Source: Bin22 sp965207275 | GTDB lineage: Bacteria > Chloroflexota > Dehalococcoidia > Lucifugimonadales > UBA3495 | NCBI GenBank assembly: GCA_965207275.1 | Contig: CBDBMH010000002.1 | Location: 2,666,001-2,730,000, forward strand | Length of the DNA: 64,000 nucleotides | Direction of reading: 5' to 3' | In this document: positions 35,568 through 44,312 of the stretch, one piece after another | Layout: each line of letters begins with the position of its first letter | Numbering within the stretch: the first letter of the stretch is position 1 | The notes under the pieces: model-generated | Seen by the model: the letters and a program-made list of their open reading frames with translations, nothing else | What the model was told of the DNA's origin: nothing | The model's database searches: none | Program-made: the position numbers and the translations under genes

Positions 35568-35606
35568 AAACTCGCTGCCTTGACCAAGGCGCCCGAGCTA
35601 AGGAAG

Positions 35607-35637
35607 AGCGCTCCCCGGACCGGCTCCGGGGAGCGCT
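35607..35637. terminator. bidirectional hairpin between convergent genes
   Basis: Thirteen-base perfect GC-rich stem (35607-35619 with 35625-35637) and a five-base loop, 40 bases after the binding-protein gene. No long T-run, so termination strength is uncertain. Confidence 0.6.
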
Positions 35638-35791
35638 TCATGACCACTAACCAAACTGTCGCTCACGCGAAGGACCTTCAACGCGTAGGCCGATGCGGGG
35701 CGGCAACCTTAACCCTTCGGGGGCCAGCCCGTCGCTCACGCGAGGGCGGTTACCTCGAACCTTGGGACATAAAATTTTGGCGACGGCTGGT

Positions 35792-37165
35792 TTACCTGCC
35801 CAGCAGCCCCGTCAACTCTCGCACGCTGTCCAGGGCATCCATCCGACCCACGGTGGCGATTACCTGCTCGGTGGCTTCCTCCCCCAGGCTCTCGCCGGCC
35901 AGGGCTCGGAACTTGTCCAGCAGATCCTCCCTTGGACGGGGGTTGTGGCTGTCGCCGTAGTGGGCGCCGGCGCTGCCCTCCAGTGTCCGGCCGTCGTCCA
36001 GGGTTATGGCCACCCGTGCCGCCGGATAGTCGTACCGGCGCATGTTCATGTCCGGGTCCGGTCTGATCTCAACCCGTTCGGCCAGGGAGCGCACTGCCGG
36101 GTCCCCCACCCGCTCGTCATAGAAGGCCGGGGCGCCGGTCTCGCCGTCCACCAGGGCGGCGGCCAGGGCGTAGGGTATGGAGAACTTGGCCGACAGCATG
36201 TTCACCGGCGCCGGGTTGGCCATGATCTGCACTATGGGCGGCGCGGTCACATCTATGCGCTTGACGGCGTCGGCGCTGAAGCCCTCCCGCTGTTGCAGGG
36301 CCAGGGCAGCGTCCAGCACCGGATGGTTGTAGAGGCAGCAGGCGTGGTACTTGATATAGTTTTGCTCGATGCGCAGCGGACCGGCGGGGCCCCTTTCTCC
36401 CCAACCGGCGACCACCGCCTCCGAGTCAAAGCCTTCGCCCAGGATTGAGGTGTAAAGGTCGGTGGGGCCGTCACTGACTGCAGTGAAGCCGCACTGCCCG
36501 AGGTAGGCGGCCATGATGCCCTGAAACTCGGACCGGCCGGGGTACAAGTTGCGGATGGTGGCCCCCTCCAGGCAGGGCGTCCAGGTGTTGGCCGGACTCA
36601 TGGACATGGCCAGGTTCATGGCCTGCCTGGTGGCTGCGGCGTCGTAGCCCAGCAGCCTTGCCGTGGCCGCCGCCGCCCCGATGGTGCCCCAGGTGCCGTG
36701 GGAGTGTACCTCCGCCCTGGCCTGTACGCCGGCGCCGATGCGGGAAGTAACCTCGTAGCCCACGATCACCGCTTCCAGGGTGGCCTTGCCAGTGGCGCTC
36801 ACCTCCTCGGCCACGGCAATAGCCCCGGGCGTAACGTGGATGGACGGGTGCCCGCCGCCCAGTCTGCTCCCCTCGTCCAGTTCCAGGGCCACCCCGGCCG
36901 TAGCGTTGACCAGGGCCGCAAACACCGGCTGCACCCGCCCGACCCTATGGCCGAAAATGGTGGCGTGCCCGGCCCCGCTCATAGTCTGGGCCAACTTTGC
37001 CAGGTTGGCGTTCTCGGCCAGCCGACTCCCGGCCAGAATGGCGCCGATGGTATCCAGCACCACGTCCCGGGCGGCGGCCACGGTGGTCTCAGACTGGTCT
37101 TCCAGCCGGGTTTCTGCCACGAAGCGGGAAAGTTTATCGAGGTAGTCGGGGGTGTGGTTGTTCAT
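35792..37165 (-). CDS. MmgE/PrpD family protein
   Basis: A 457-residue protein of the MmgE/PrpD family, which includes 2-methylcitrate dehydratase and other small-acid dehydratases. The N-terminal helix YLDKLSRFVAETRLEDQSE, VVLDTIGAILAGSR and ATIFGHRVGRVQPVFAALVNATAGVALELDEG are typical, as is HVTPGAIAVAEE. GVQARAEVHSHGTWGTIGAAAATARLLGYD carries the His-rich active-site loop. Methylcitrate cycle partners (prpB, prpC) are absent, so the substrate need not be 2-methylcitrate. The ATG at 37165 with GGAGG is chosen over a longer frame without family support. Confidence 0.92.
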   Translation of the reverse strand: MNNHTPDYLDKLSRFVAETRLEDQSETTVAAARDVVLDTIGAILAGSRLAENANLAKLAQTMSGAGHATIFGHRVGRVQPVFAALVNATAGVALELDEGSRLGGGHPSIHVTPGAIAVAEEVSATGKATLEAVIVGYEVTSRIGAGVQARAEVHSHGTWGTIGAAAATARLLGYDAAATRQAMNLAMSMSPANTWTPCLEGATIRNLYPGRSEFQGIMAAYLGQCGFTAVSDGPTDLYTSILGEGFDSEAVVAGWGERGPAGPLRIEQNYIKYHACCLYNHPVLDAALALQQREGFSADAVKRIDVTAPPIVQIMANPAPVNMLSAKFSIPYALAAALVDGETGAPAFYDERVGDPAVRSLAERVEIRPDPDMNMRRYDYPAARVAITLDDGRTLEGSAGAHYGDSHNPRPREDLLDKFRALAGESLGEEATEQVIATVGRMDALDSVRELTGLLGR

Positions 37166-37464
37166 GAGGAACCTCCGGGAGTGGGGAAGGGTAGTCTGGG
37201 TCGGTATGGCTATCATAACAGACCGTAGCCAGAGGCCTGACAATTGGTACGAGGGGAGAAAAGGGGGAATAGTGTCCGGGCTGTTGGTTTCAGTCTCCGA
37301 CGGCAGGGTCGCCGGGTCAACCGGTCTCGCAGGAATCATGGAAGCGACCTTTTCCCTGCTGGGGAATAGACTGAAAACCCTCTCAGATCAACCCATCCTT
37401 GAAAAGGACAGAGCAACACCTTAGCATGTTAGCCAACAAATCTCCGAGCAGGCCAGGTGCCGCC
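37166..37464. other. divergent intergenic region
   Basis: About 300 bases between the minus-strand MmgE/PrpD gene and the plus-strand Uma2 gene. It should hold both promoters, but no clear -35/-10 pair is seen. In-frame TTG (37399) and ATG (37426) codons could lengthen the Uma2 protein. Confidence 0.4.
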
Positions 37465-38076
37465 ATGACTACAGCGCCGGTAAAGGCTCCCCAGGTAACA
37501 CAGGAAACCCGCAAGTTCACCGTGGACGAGTATTTTCGCATGGTGAGAGCAGGCATCCTCCGGGAGGATGAGCGGGTGGAGTTGATTGAAGGAGAGATTC
37601 TGGTTATGGCGCCGATGGGACCAAGCCACATAGGAGGCGTAACCCGTTACGCCCGGGTTTTCATTGGGTTGGCCGGTAACCTGTTCACCGTACTGATTCA
37701 GGCTACCGTACGCCTCAGCGAACAATCGGCTCCTGAACCGGATTTGGCCCTGGTGAAATTCCGGGAGGACGACTACTCATTTGCCCACGCCGTTCCTGAC
37801 GACGTTCTCCTGATTGTTGAGGTAGCCGATTCGTCCCTTGCCTACGACCGGGACGTGAAGGCCCACATCTACGGCCAGGCTGCCATACCGGAAACCTGGG
37901 TACTGAATCTTTCGGGAGACTGCCTGGAACGATTCACGGAACCCGGCCCCGACGGCTATGCCCAGCACACCACGCTGCAACGGGGCGACAAGGTTACGCC
38001 GGTGTCATTGCCCGACATGGAATTGGCGGTGGAGGATTTGCTGCCGCCGGTGCAAACGGTTGCGGAGGAGGAATAG
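37465..38076 (+). CDS. Uma2 family endonuclease-like protein (DUF820)
   Basis: A 203-residue protein with the Uma2 (DUF820, PD-(D/E)xK-like) fold. FTVDEYFRMVRAG is the N-terminal helix. ERVELIEGEIL carries the first acidic residue, APEPDLALVK the second, and LLIVEVADSSLAYDRDVKAHIYG the E...K catalytic part. The predicted nuclease activity is not proven for most members, which are widespread in cyanobacteria and Chloroflexota. The ATG at 37465 has AGGTG. Its 3' end overlaps the 3' end of the GIY-YIG-like gene on the other strand by 83 bases. Confidence 0.9.
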   Translation: MTTAPVKAPQVTQETRKFTVDEYFRMVRAGILREDERVELIEGEILVMAPMGPSHIGGVTRYARVFIGLAGNLFTVLIQATVRLSEQSAPEPDLALVKFREDDYSFAHAVPDDVLLIVEVADSSLAYDRDVKAHIYGQAAIPETWVLNLSGDCLERFTEPGPDGYAQHTTLQRGDKVTPVSLPDMELAVEDLLPPVQTVAEEE

Positions 38077-38536
38077 GGCTATTAAATCTTTGCCCGTGGG
38101 CCCGGCCAATACGGCAAAAATGTTCTGCGAACCCGGTGCGTACCTTGTACCAGAGCTCACGGTTGAGGGGTTTGTGGCTCTTGACAGTGTTCAGTACCTT
38201 GTAATTCCCCTGTTTCAAGGCTTCCGCGAGTTCCATTTCGAGCGACGCAACCACATCCCTCGGTTTCGTGTGCTTAGGCCAGTCTTGGGCCTCAGGAAAC
38301 AAAGGGCCGTAGGCTACCACAGCGAACTCGGCACACGTTTCCGGAAGAATTTGCTTCTTCTCCAAGCAACGGCGGATCAAGTTCTGTCTCTTGTTAGTCC
38401 CCAAGTGTTGCCCTATTCGTACGAAAGGAGACGATGCGTGTGAGGATGAGCTGTCCCCTGTACGGCCCACGTAGAGTAATTCACCATCAGGAGACTGGAT
38501 TCTGCACACGTAGAGCCAGAACCCGCGCTGAGTCAT
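37994..38536 (-). CDS. GIY-YIG-like nuclease domain protein
   Basis: A 180-residue protein. GFWLYVCRIQSP and LLYVGRTGDSSSSHASSPFVRIGQHLG resemble the two strands and following helix of GIY-YIG nucleases, with the second tyrosine and the Arg in place. KRQNLIRRCLEKK continues the helix, but I cannot place the catalytic Glu with certainty. The last 40 residues are Pro/Ala-rich and lie antisense to the end of the Uma2 gene, so the tail may be a by-product of the overlap. The start at 38536 has GGAA nearby. No partner gene suggests a role in restriction or mobility. Confidence 0.68.
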   Translation of the reverse strand: MTQRGFWLYVCRIQSPDGELLYVGRTGDSSSSHASSPFVRIGQHLGTNKRQNLIRRCLEKKQILPETCAEFAVVAYGPLFPEAQDWPKHTKPRDVVASLEMELAEALKQGNYKVLNTVKSHKPLNRELWYKVRTGFAEHFCRIGRAHGQRFNSPIPPPQPFAPAAANPPPPIPCRAMTPA

Positions 38537-38651
38537 GGTTCCAGGGAATATGAGGGTATGGGTTGAGGTGGGTATCCAATGAACTCCGGCTACGAGCAAA
38601 TTTTGTTAGATATGCAGGTATTGTGGTCGGCTCAACAGCAATGTTAATCCC

Positions 38652-39842
38652 CTACCGGTAAACCTTCCTCGGCCCCACCGTCTTCATGTAGCCTTCGTAG
38701 TTGCGGCGGGTTTCGGGGATGGAGTCGCCGCCGAATTTTTCCATGAAGGCGTCGGCCAGCACCAGGGCCACCATCGCCTCGCCGATGACGCCGGCCGGGG
38801 GGGCCTGGCAGACGTCGGAGCGTTCGAAGTGGGCCTGCACCGGTTCACCCGTGTCCAGGTCCACCGAGGGCAGGGGGTTGTGCAGGGTGGCAATGGGCTT
38901 GATGCCGAAGCGGGCCACCAGGGGCATGCCGTCGGTCATGCCGCCCTCGGTGCCGCCGGCCCGGTTGGTTTTCCGCTGCCAGGGGTTGTCGGGATTGGTT
39001 ACCGGTTCTATGACGTCGTGGACTTCGGAGCCGCGCTTGTTGACCACCTCCCAGCCAGGGCCGATGGAGACATCCTTGACGGCGTTGATGGACATTAGGG
39101 CCTGGGCAATGCGGCCGTCAATCTTCTTGTCCCACTGGATATGGGAACCCAGGCCGATAGGCACGTTGTCGGCGATGACCTCGACGGTGCCGCCCACCGT
39201 GTCGCCGGCATCCCTGGCGGCGTCGACCTCGGCAATCATCTTCGGCGTGGCCTCGGGGTCGGCACAGCGGACGGGAGATTCCTCGACGGCGTCCCAGTCA
39301 ATGCCATCGTGGGTGTCGGGAGTGTCGGCCCAGACACCGCCGATGGATATTACGTGGCTGTGCAGCTTAATGCCGAACTCCTCCAGCAACCGCATGGCGA
39401 TGGCCCCGGCGCCCACCCGCGCCGCAGTCTCCCGGGCGCTGGCCCGCTCCAGGACGTTGCGTACATCGGAGAAGCCGTACTTCATCGTGCCGGGCAGGTC
39501 GGCGTGCCCGGGGCGGATGCGGGTAACGCGGCGGTTGCGCCCCTCCTGGGAGGGGTTTTCGATGTATTCCACGGCCATGGCCTCGGTCCAGTTGGCCCAG
39601 TCCTTGTTCTCGATGGTCATGCCGATGGGACTGCCCAGGGTGAGGCCGTGCCGAACGCCGGTCTGGATGTGAGCCCAGTCCTGCTCGATAAGCTGGCGGC
39701 CGCCCCGCCCGTAACCTCGCTGCCGCCGGGCCAACTGGACGCCGATGTATTCCTCGCTGATGGGCAAGGCCGCGGGGACGCCTTCCATGATTATCATCAG
39801 GCCCTGGCCGTGGGACTCACCCGCCGTAAACCACCGGATCAT
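38652..39842 (-). CDS. aroC: chorismate synthase
   Basis: A 396-residue chorismate synthase, last step of the shikimate pathway, converting EPSP to chorismate with reduced FMN. IRWFTAGESHGQGLMIIMEG is the N-terminal signature, RRQRGYGRGGRQ the phosphate-binding loop, and FSDVRNVLERASARETAARV and NRAGGTEGGMTDGMP the remaining conserved blocks. Length is normal. GAGGTAAG precedes the ATG. aroE lies about 300 bases upstream in transcription and valS beyond it; the three minus-strand genes may form a broken-up operon. Confidence 0.97.
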   Translation of the reverse strand: MIRWFTAGESHGQGLMIIMEGVPAALPISEEYIGVQLARRQRGYGRGGRQLIEQDWAHIQTGVRHGLTLGSPIGMTIENKDWANWTEAMAVEYIENPSQEGRNRRVTRIRPGHADLPGTMKYGFSDVRNVLERASARETAARVGAGAIAMRLLEEFGIKLHSHVISIGGVWADTPDTHDGIDWDAVEESPVRCADPEATPKMIAEVDAARDAGDTVGGTVEVIADNVPIGLGSHIQWDKKIDGRIAQALMSINAVKDVSIGPGWEVVNKRGSEVHDVIEPVTNPDNPWQRKTNRAGGTEGGMTDGMPLVARFGIKPIATLHNPLPSVDLDTGEPVQAHFERSDVCQAPPAGVIGEAMVALVLADAFMEKFGGDSIPETRRNYEGYMKTVGPRKVYR

Positions 39843-39961
39843 TTCACTTACCTCTGTTTAGCATTGAGTAAAACTATGCCTCTGCGTTCATCTTACCGCA
39901 GAGGCAGTCAAGAACTTGAAAGGACCATCTGTTGCTCGGCTCAATCGCGTCTTAGGGAGTT

Positions 39962-40075
39962 GTCATTCTGAGCGAGGTCGAAGAATCTCAAGTCCTTCCC
40001 TGAAGTCGATTTCGACAGCCGCAGCCGGCGTTACCAGTAGGGTTTAAGGCCCTTCGGCAAGCTCGGGGCGACATG
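39962..40075. repeat. dispersed intergenic repeat of the GTCATTCTGAGCG type
   Basis: Starts with GTCATTCTGAGCGAGGTCGA and AGAATCTCAAG and ends with CCTTCGGCAAGCTCGGGGCGA. These phrases recur as intergenic repeats in many bacterial genomes. It fills most of the gap between aroC and aroE. Confidence 0.6.
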
Positions 40076-40138
40076 AACTCCGAATCTGGCATTAGCCCAC
40101 CTGGTTACAACCAAAGCAAAGTTGCAGGTGTTTGTTGC

Positions 40139-40993
40139 TCAACCGCGCGAATGCATGGCCCGGATGGCCGCTTCCAGCATTACGGGCACGGGAGCGGGCC
40201 GTTCCAGCCACATCTCGAAGGAGGCCGCGCCCTGGTAGACCAGCATCTGGATGCCGCCCAGGGTTTTTGCGCCGGCCCGGGCCGCTTCGCGCAACAGCGG
40301 GGTTTCAAGGGGATTATACACCAGGTCATTGACGAGAGCTGTTGACGGAATGCCAATGCCGGACAGGGGAGATTCGTTCTCGCCGGGGCCGTGGGTCATG
40401 CCGATGGTGGTGCAGTTGACGATTAGTTCGGAACCGGCGGCGGCCTCAGCCAAATCCTTGCCAGCCAGGGAAATGGGCTGACAGGCGATACCCCGGTTTC
40501 GGGCCAGTTGGGCCAGGTTTTCGGCCCGTTCCGGGGTGCGGTTGGCAATGGTCAAGTCGCCGACGCCCTCCCGGGCCAGGGCCAGTACCACGCCCCGGGC
40601 GGCGCCGCCGGCCCCCAGGAGGAGGGTACGGCGACCGGCGGGTTCAAAGTCCGCCCCTTCCCGCAATGCCCGCAGGAAGCCGTAGCCGTCGGTGTTGTGG
40701 CCAGTGAGCCGCTCGTCCCGGTTGACGATGGTGTTGACGGCCCCGGCCTCGGTGGCCCAGTCGTCGATCTCGTCCAGGAAGGGCATAACCGCCAGCTTGT
40801 GGGGGACGGTGACGTTGATGCCCATAATACCCGGCTGGCGCAGACCATTTACAAAGTCCTCAACCTCGTCGGGCGCCACCTGGTAGGCCAGGTATTGGGC
40901 ATCGACACCGCAGGCATCCAGCGCCGCCTGCTGGAAAACGGGCGACATGGAGTGGCCGATGGGGTAACCGATGATGCCAAGGGCGGTGTTCAT
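40139..40993 (-). CDS. aroE: shikimate dehydrogenase
   Basis: A 284-residue NADP-dependent shikimate dehydrogenase (3-dehydroshikimate to shikimate). GYPIGHSMSPVFQQAAL holds the Ser pair of the substrate site, NVTVPHKLAVMPFLDE the catalytic Lys, and HNTDGYGFLRAL the Asp. GAGGAARGVVLALA is the NADP loop, and GGIQMLVYQGAASFEMW contains the final substrate-binding Gln. The ATG at 40993 is chosen because the extra 19 residues of a longer reading come from a CCCTCTCCC-type repeat. Its ribosome site is weak, perhaps because of that repeat. Confidence 0.96.
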   Translation of the reverse strand: MNTALGIIGYPIGHSMSPVFQQAALDACGVDAQYLAYQVAPDEVEDFVNGLRQPGIMGINVTVPHKLAVMPFLDEIDDWATEAGAVNTIVNRDERLTGHNTDGYGFLRALREGADFEPAGRRTLLLGAGGAARGVVLALAREGVGDLTIANRTPERAENLAQLARNRGIACQPISLAGKDLAEAAAGSELIVNCTTIGMTHGPGENESPLSGIGIPSTALVNDLVYNPLETPLLREAARAGAKTLGGIQMLVYQGAASFEMWLERPAPVPVMLEAAIRAMHSRG

Positions 40994-41000
40994 TGGTGCG

Positions 41001-41045
41001 GGGCCCTCACCCCCAGCCCCTCTCCCCGAGGGAGAGGGGAGCAAT
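41001..41045. repeat. CCCCTCTCCC hairpin repeat between valS and aroE
   Basis: Perfect ten-base stem (41017-41026 with 41030-41039) and a three-base loop. It has the same arm sequence as the repeat at 20905-20927. It may also end or slow transcription from valS. Confidence 0.7.
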
Positions 41046-41081
41046 TTCATTAGTGATCGTTCGTGTTACGTCGTGGATAAA

Positions 41082-43787
41082 CTACCCCCCAAGCTGGGCC
41101 AGGATTTCGCCCAAACGCTGCTGCTGTTCCTGGAGGTTGCGCAGGCGTTCTTCCTCGGTTTCCACCACGTCGGGGCGGGCCTTGGCCCGGAAGTTGGGGT
41201 TGTTGACCAGCTTTTCCTTGCGCTCAAGCTCTCGCTGGCAGTTGGCCAGTTCTTCCTTTAGCCGATCCTGCTCGGCGGCCAGGTCCACCACGCCCTCCAG
41301 GGGCAGCCGCACCACCAGGGGATTCACCACCAGCGTAACGCCCCGGTTCTGCTCCGAATCCGCCGGCGCTCCAGCGGTGATACTCAGGGGTTCCACCCTG
41401 GACAGGGTTCGGATGACCTCAGCCTCCTCTTCCATGGCGCCGCGGAGACCATTGGCCTCCACCTCGGCCTCGAGGCGCTGGTTAGCCGGAATGCGAAGCT
41501 GGGCGCGAGTGTTGCGCACGGCCCGGATGGTCTGCATCACCAGGGATATTTCATCCTCGGCCTGTCGGTCGTGGCGGGGCGACCTGGCCACGGGGTAGTC
41601 GGCAATCATGATTGAAGACGCCAACTCTCCCTCGTCGGGAAGGCGCGAGGTCAGGTTCCCCCAGATTTCCTCGGTGATGAAGGGCATGAAAGGATGCAGC
41701 AACCGGAGGGTGCGTTCCAGCACGTGGGCCAACACGGGCCGGGGCGAGGGGCCGTCGCCGCCCTCCGAAATGGAACGCATTCTGACTTTTGCCATCTCGA
41801 TGTACCAGTCGCAGAAGTCGTCCCAGATGAAATCATAGAGCTTCTGTTGCGCTTCACCCAATTCGAAGGCGGCCAGGGAGTTGTTTACGTCGGCGGTAAC
41901 CCGGTCCAGCAGGCTGACAATCCAGCGGTCCTCCCGGTGCTCCAGGTTGGGCAGGTCTCGCCAGCCGGCCAGGTCGTCCTTCCCTTCCAGTGTGGTAATG
42001 ACGAAACGGGCGGCGTTCCAGACCTTGTTGGCGAAGTTGCGGGCGGCCTCCAACTTGCCTTCGGTGATGCGCAGGTCGTTGCCCGGGGCGGTGCCGGTAG
42101 ACAGGGCGAACCGGAGGGCGTCGGTGCCGTAGCGGTCGATGAGGTCCAGGGGGTCCATGGTATTGCCCCGGGTCTTGCTCATCTTCTCGCCGTTGGCGTC
42201 GCGAATCAGGCCGTGGAGATACACGGTCCGGAAGGGAATGTCCCCCGTGTTCTCAATGCCCATCATGATCATGCGGGCCACCCAGAAGAAGAGGATGTCG
42301 TAGCCCGTTTCCATGACGGCGGTGGGGTAGAAGTAGTTGAAGTCGTCGGTGTCTTCGGGCCAGCCCAGGGTGGAATGGGGCCACAGGCCGGAACTGAACC
42401 AGGTATCCAGCACGTCCTCGTCCTGACGCAGGCCCTCGGAGTTGCAGACGGGACAGGCCCTGGGGTCTTCGGTGGAAACGACAATCTCGCCGCACTCATC
42501 ACAGTACCATACGGGGATCCGGTGGCCCCACCAGAGCTGGCGGCTGATGCACCAGTCGCGGATGTTCTCCAGCCAGTTGAGATATACCCGCCCGAACCGG
42601 TCGGGGACGATAGCGATGTCCCCGTTGGCCACGGCGGCGTGGGCTCGGCCGGCAATGCTGTCGGGTTCCTGGTGGCTGCCCACCTTGAGGAACCACTGGA
42701 GGCTGATGAGGGGTTCCACCACTGCGTCGCACCGCTGGCAGTGACCCACCGAGTGTCGGTAGTCCTCCACTTTTTCCAGCAGGCCCAGGCCGTCCAGTTC
42801 CTCGGCCACGGCGCGGCGGGTGTCGAACCGCTCCCGACCCTCGTATTTGCCAGCCAGATTGGTCATATTGCCGTCAAAGCCGATGACGTTGACGATTTCC
42901 AGCCCGTGCCGCTCGCCAATCTCAAAGTCGACTACGTCGTGCCCGGGCGTGACCTTCAGCGCGCCGGTGCCAAAGTCCATCTCGATGGCCTCGTCGCCAA
43001 CAATGGGTATAGGCCGGTCCATGATGGGCAGCATAGCTTGCTTACCCACGAAGGCGCAGTAGCGCGGGTCTTCGGGGTGCACCGCCACGCCGGTATCGCC
43101 CAGCATGGACTCGGGACGGGTAGTGGCCACGGTTATGTGGCCGCTGCCGTCGTCCAGGGGGTAGCGGATGTAATAGAGCTTGCCGTCCTGCTCCTGGTAT
43201 TCCACCTCCAGGTCGGACAGGGCCGTGGAGCAGCGGGGACACCAGTTAATTATGCGCTCGTGGCGGTAGATGAGGCCCTTTTTGTACAGGTTGACGAAAG
43301 TGGCGCGGACAGCCCGGGCCGGCCCGGGGTCCAGGGTAAAGCGCAGACGGGACCAGTCGCAGGAGGTGCCCAGGCGCTTGTGCTGCTCGTCGATAGTGTT
43401 GCCGTAGCGGGACACCCACTCCCAGATGCGTTCCTGGAACTGTTCGCGGCCCATTTCGTGGCGGTTGGTGCCCTCCTCCGCCAGCAGGCGTTCCACCACC
43501 CACTGGGTGGCGATGCCGGCGTGGTCCTTGCCCGGGAGCCACAGGGTGTCGTCGCCCAGCATGCGGTGCCAGCGGGTCAGGGCGTCCTCGATGGTGGCGG
43601 TAAGGGCGTGGCCCAGGTGCAATTCGCCGGTTACGTTGGGCGGCGGCATGATGATGACGAAGGGTTCGCGGCCTGGGCGTATTTCCGGGGTGAAGTAACC
43701 GGCATTCTGCCAGTCCTGGTAGATGCGTTGCTCCACGGAAGCGGGATCGTAGGCCCGGGGGATTTCGGCGGGGGCGCTGGAGGTCAT
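41082..43787 (-). CDS. valS: valyl-tRNA synthetase
   Basis: A 901-residue class I aminoacyl-tRNA synthetase that charges tRNA-Val. PPPNVTGELHLGHAL carries the HIGH motif (HLGH), and GEKMSKTRGNTMDP the KMSKS loop. The editing domain lies between (IVATTRPESMLGD-like TVATTRPESMLGDTG). Cysteine pairs in HSVGHCQRCD and YCDECGE...ACPVCNSEG look like structural zinc knuckles. The C-terminal 65 residues form the usual coiled coil (LAAEQDRLKEELANCQRELE). Length fits bacterial ValRS. GGGAGAG precedes the ATG. No T-box leader is seen upstream. Confidence 0.98.
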   Translation of the reverse strand: MTSSAPAEIPRAYDPASVEQRIYQDWQNAGYFTPEIRPGREPFVIIMPPPNVTGELHLGHALTATIEDALTRWHRMLGDDTLWLPGKDHAGIATQWVVERLLAEEGTNRHEMGREQFQERIWEWVSRYGNTIDEQHKRLGTSCDWSRLRFTLDPGPARAVRATFVNLYKKGLIYRHERIINWCPRCSTALSDLEVEYQEQDGKLYYIRYPLDDGSGHITVATTRPESMLGDTGVAVHPEDPRYCAFVGKQAMLPIMDRPIPIVGDEAIEMDFGTGALKVTPGHDVVDFEIGERHGLEIVNVIGFDGNMTNLAGKYEGRERFDTRRAVAEELDGLGLLEKVEDYRHSVGHCQRCDAVVEPLISLQWFLKVGSHQEPDSIAGRAHAAVANGDIAIVPDRFGRVYLNWLENIRDWCISRQLWWGHRIPVWYCDECGEIVVSTEDPRACPVCNSEGLRQDEDVLDTWFSSGLWPHSTLGWPEDTDDFNYFYPTAVMETGYDILFFWVARMIMMGIENTGDIPFRTVYLHGLIRDANGEKMSKTRGNTMDPLDLIDRYGTDALRFALSTGTAPGNDLRITEGKLEAARNFANKVWNAARFVITTLEGKDDLAGWRDLPNLEHREDRWIVSLLDRVTADVNNSLAAFELGEAQQKLYDFIWDDFCDWYIEMAKVRMRSISEGGDGPSPRPVLAHVLERTLRLLHPFMPFITEEIWGNLTSRLPDEGELASSIMIADYPVARSPRHDRQAEDEISLVMQTIRAVRNTRAQLRIPANQRLEAEVEANGLRGAMEEEAEVIRTLSRVEPLSITAGAPADSEQNRGVTLVVNPLVVRLPLEGVVDLAAEQDRLKEELANCQRELERKEKLVNNPNFRAKARPDVVETEEERLRNLQEQQQRLGEILAQLGG

Positions 43788-44312
43788 AGGAACTCTCCCT
43801 GGTTATGGCTGGTGATGACCGGAGTTAATTGAATCCGTTATGCCTTGGCCCGGTTTCGTAATCTGGTAACGAAAATATACCATTGGGGTGGCAGGGGCGT
43901 CTATTGGGGGAAGAGCCCCAGTGATAGACTTTGGATAGGTTCAAGTTCCTTCACTCCCTCTGACCGTCCCACACTTTACCAATACCGCTCAGTTTCCCGT
44001 TAGCGAAACGTCTTGGACAATATCCTGTTTCATGTGGCCCTGTGACCGCTCCGCCAAGACTGACTGCCCGCGAACAGGTGGGGGAATCGTTAATTTATGG
44101 GCATCGAGCCATAACAGCCAGTGTATAATTGAAAAGTGGCGTCACTCGCCCCATAATTTGCCCACAATTACGCTGTATTATGTTAGCGGGCCGCCGTGCG
44201 ACCGGTTAAGCGATTGCGAGGTCCAACTTTTCTGTTCGTAGATGGATTCCGCCGGTAACCCCGGAGCGTCAGCCAGTTTATCCAGCCTTCCAGCCTTTCA
44301 ACCAGTGTTGTA
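43788..44312. other. divergent intergenic region between valS and the surface-protein gene
   Basis: About 525 bases, AT-richer than its flanks, with no supported gene. A TATAAT at 44124-44129 on the plus strand may be a -10 for the surface-protein gene, without a good -35 partner. Confidence 0.45.

Noticed and set aside
41694..43832. 712-residue open frame antisense to valS
   Set aside because: Shadow of the synthetase gene; low-complexity Gly/Val/Ala composition and no motif.
43788..44000. T-box riboswitch upstream of valS
   Set aside because: No T-box sequence or terminator-antiterminator pair is seen on the minus strand.
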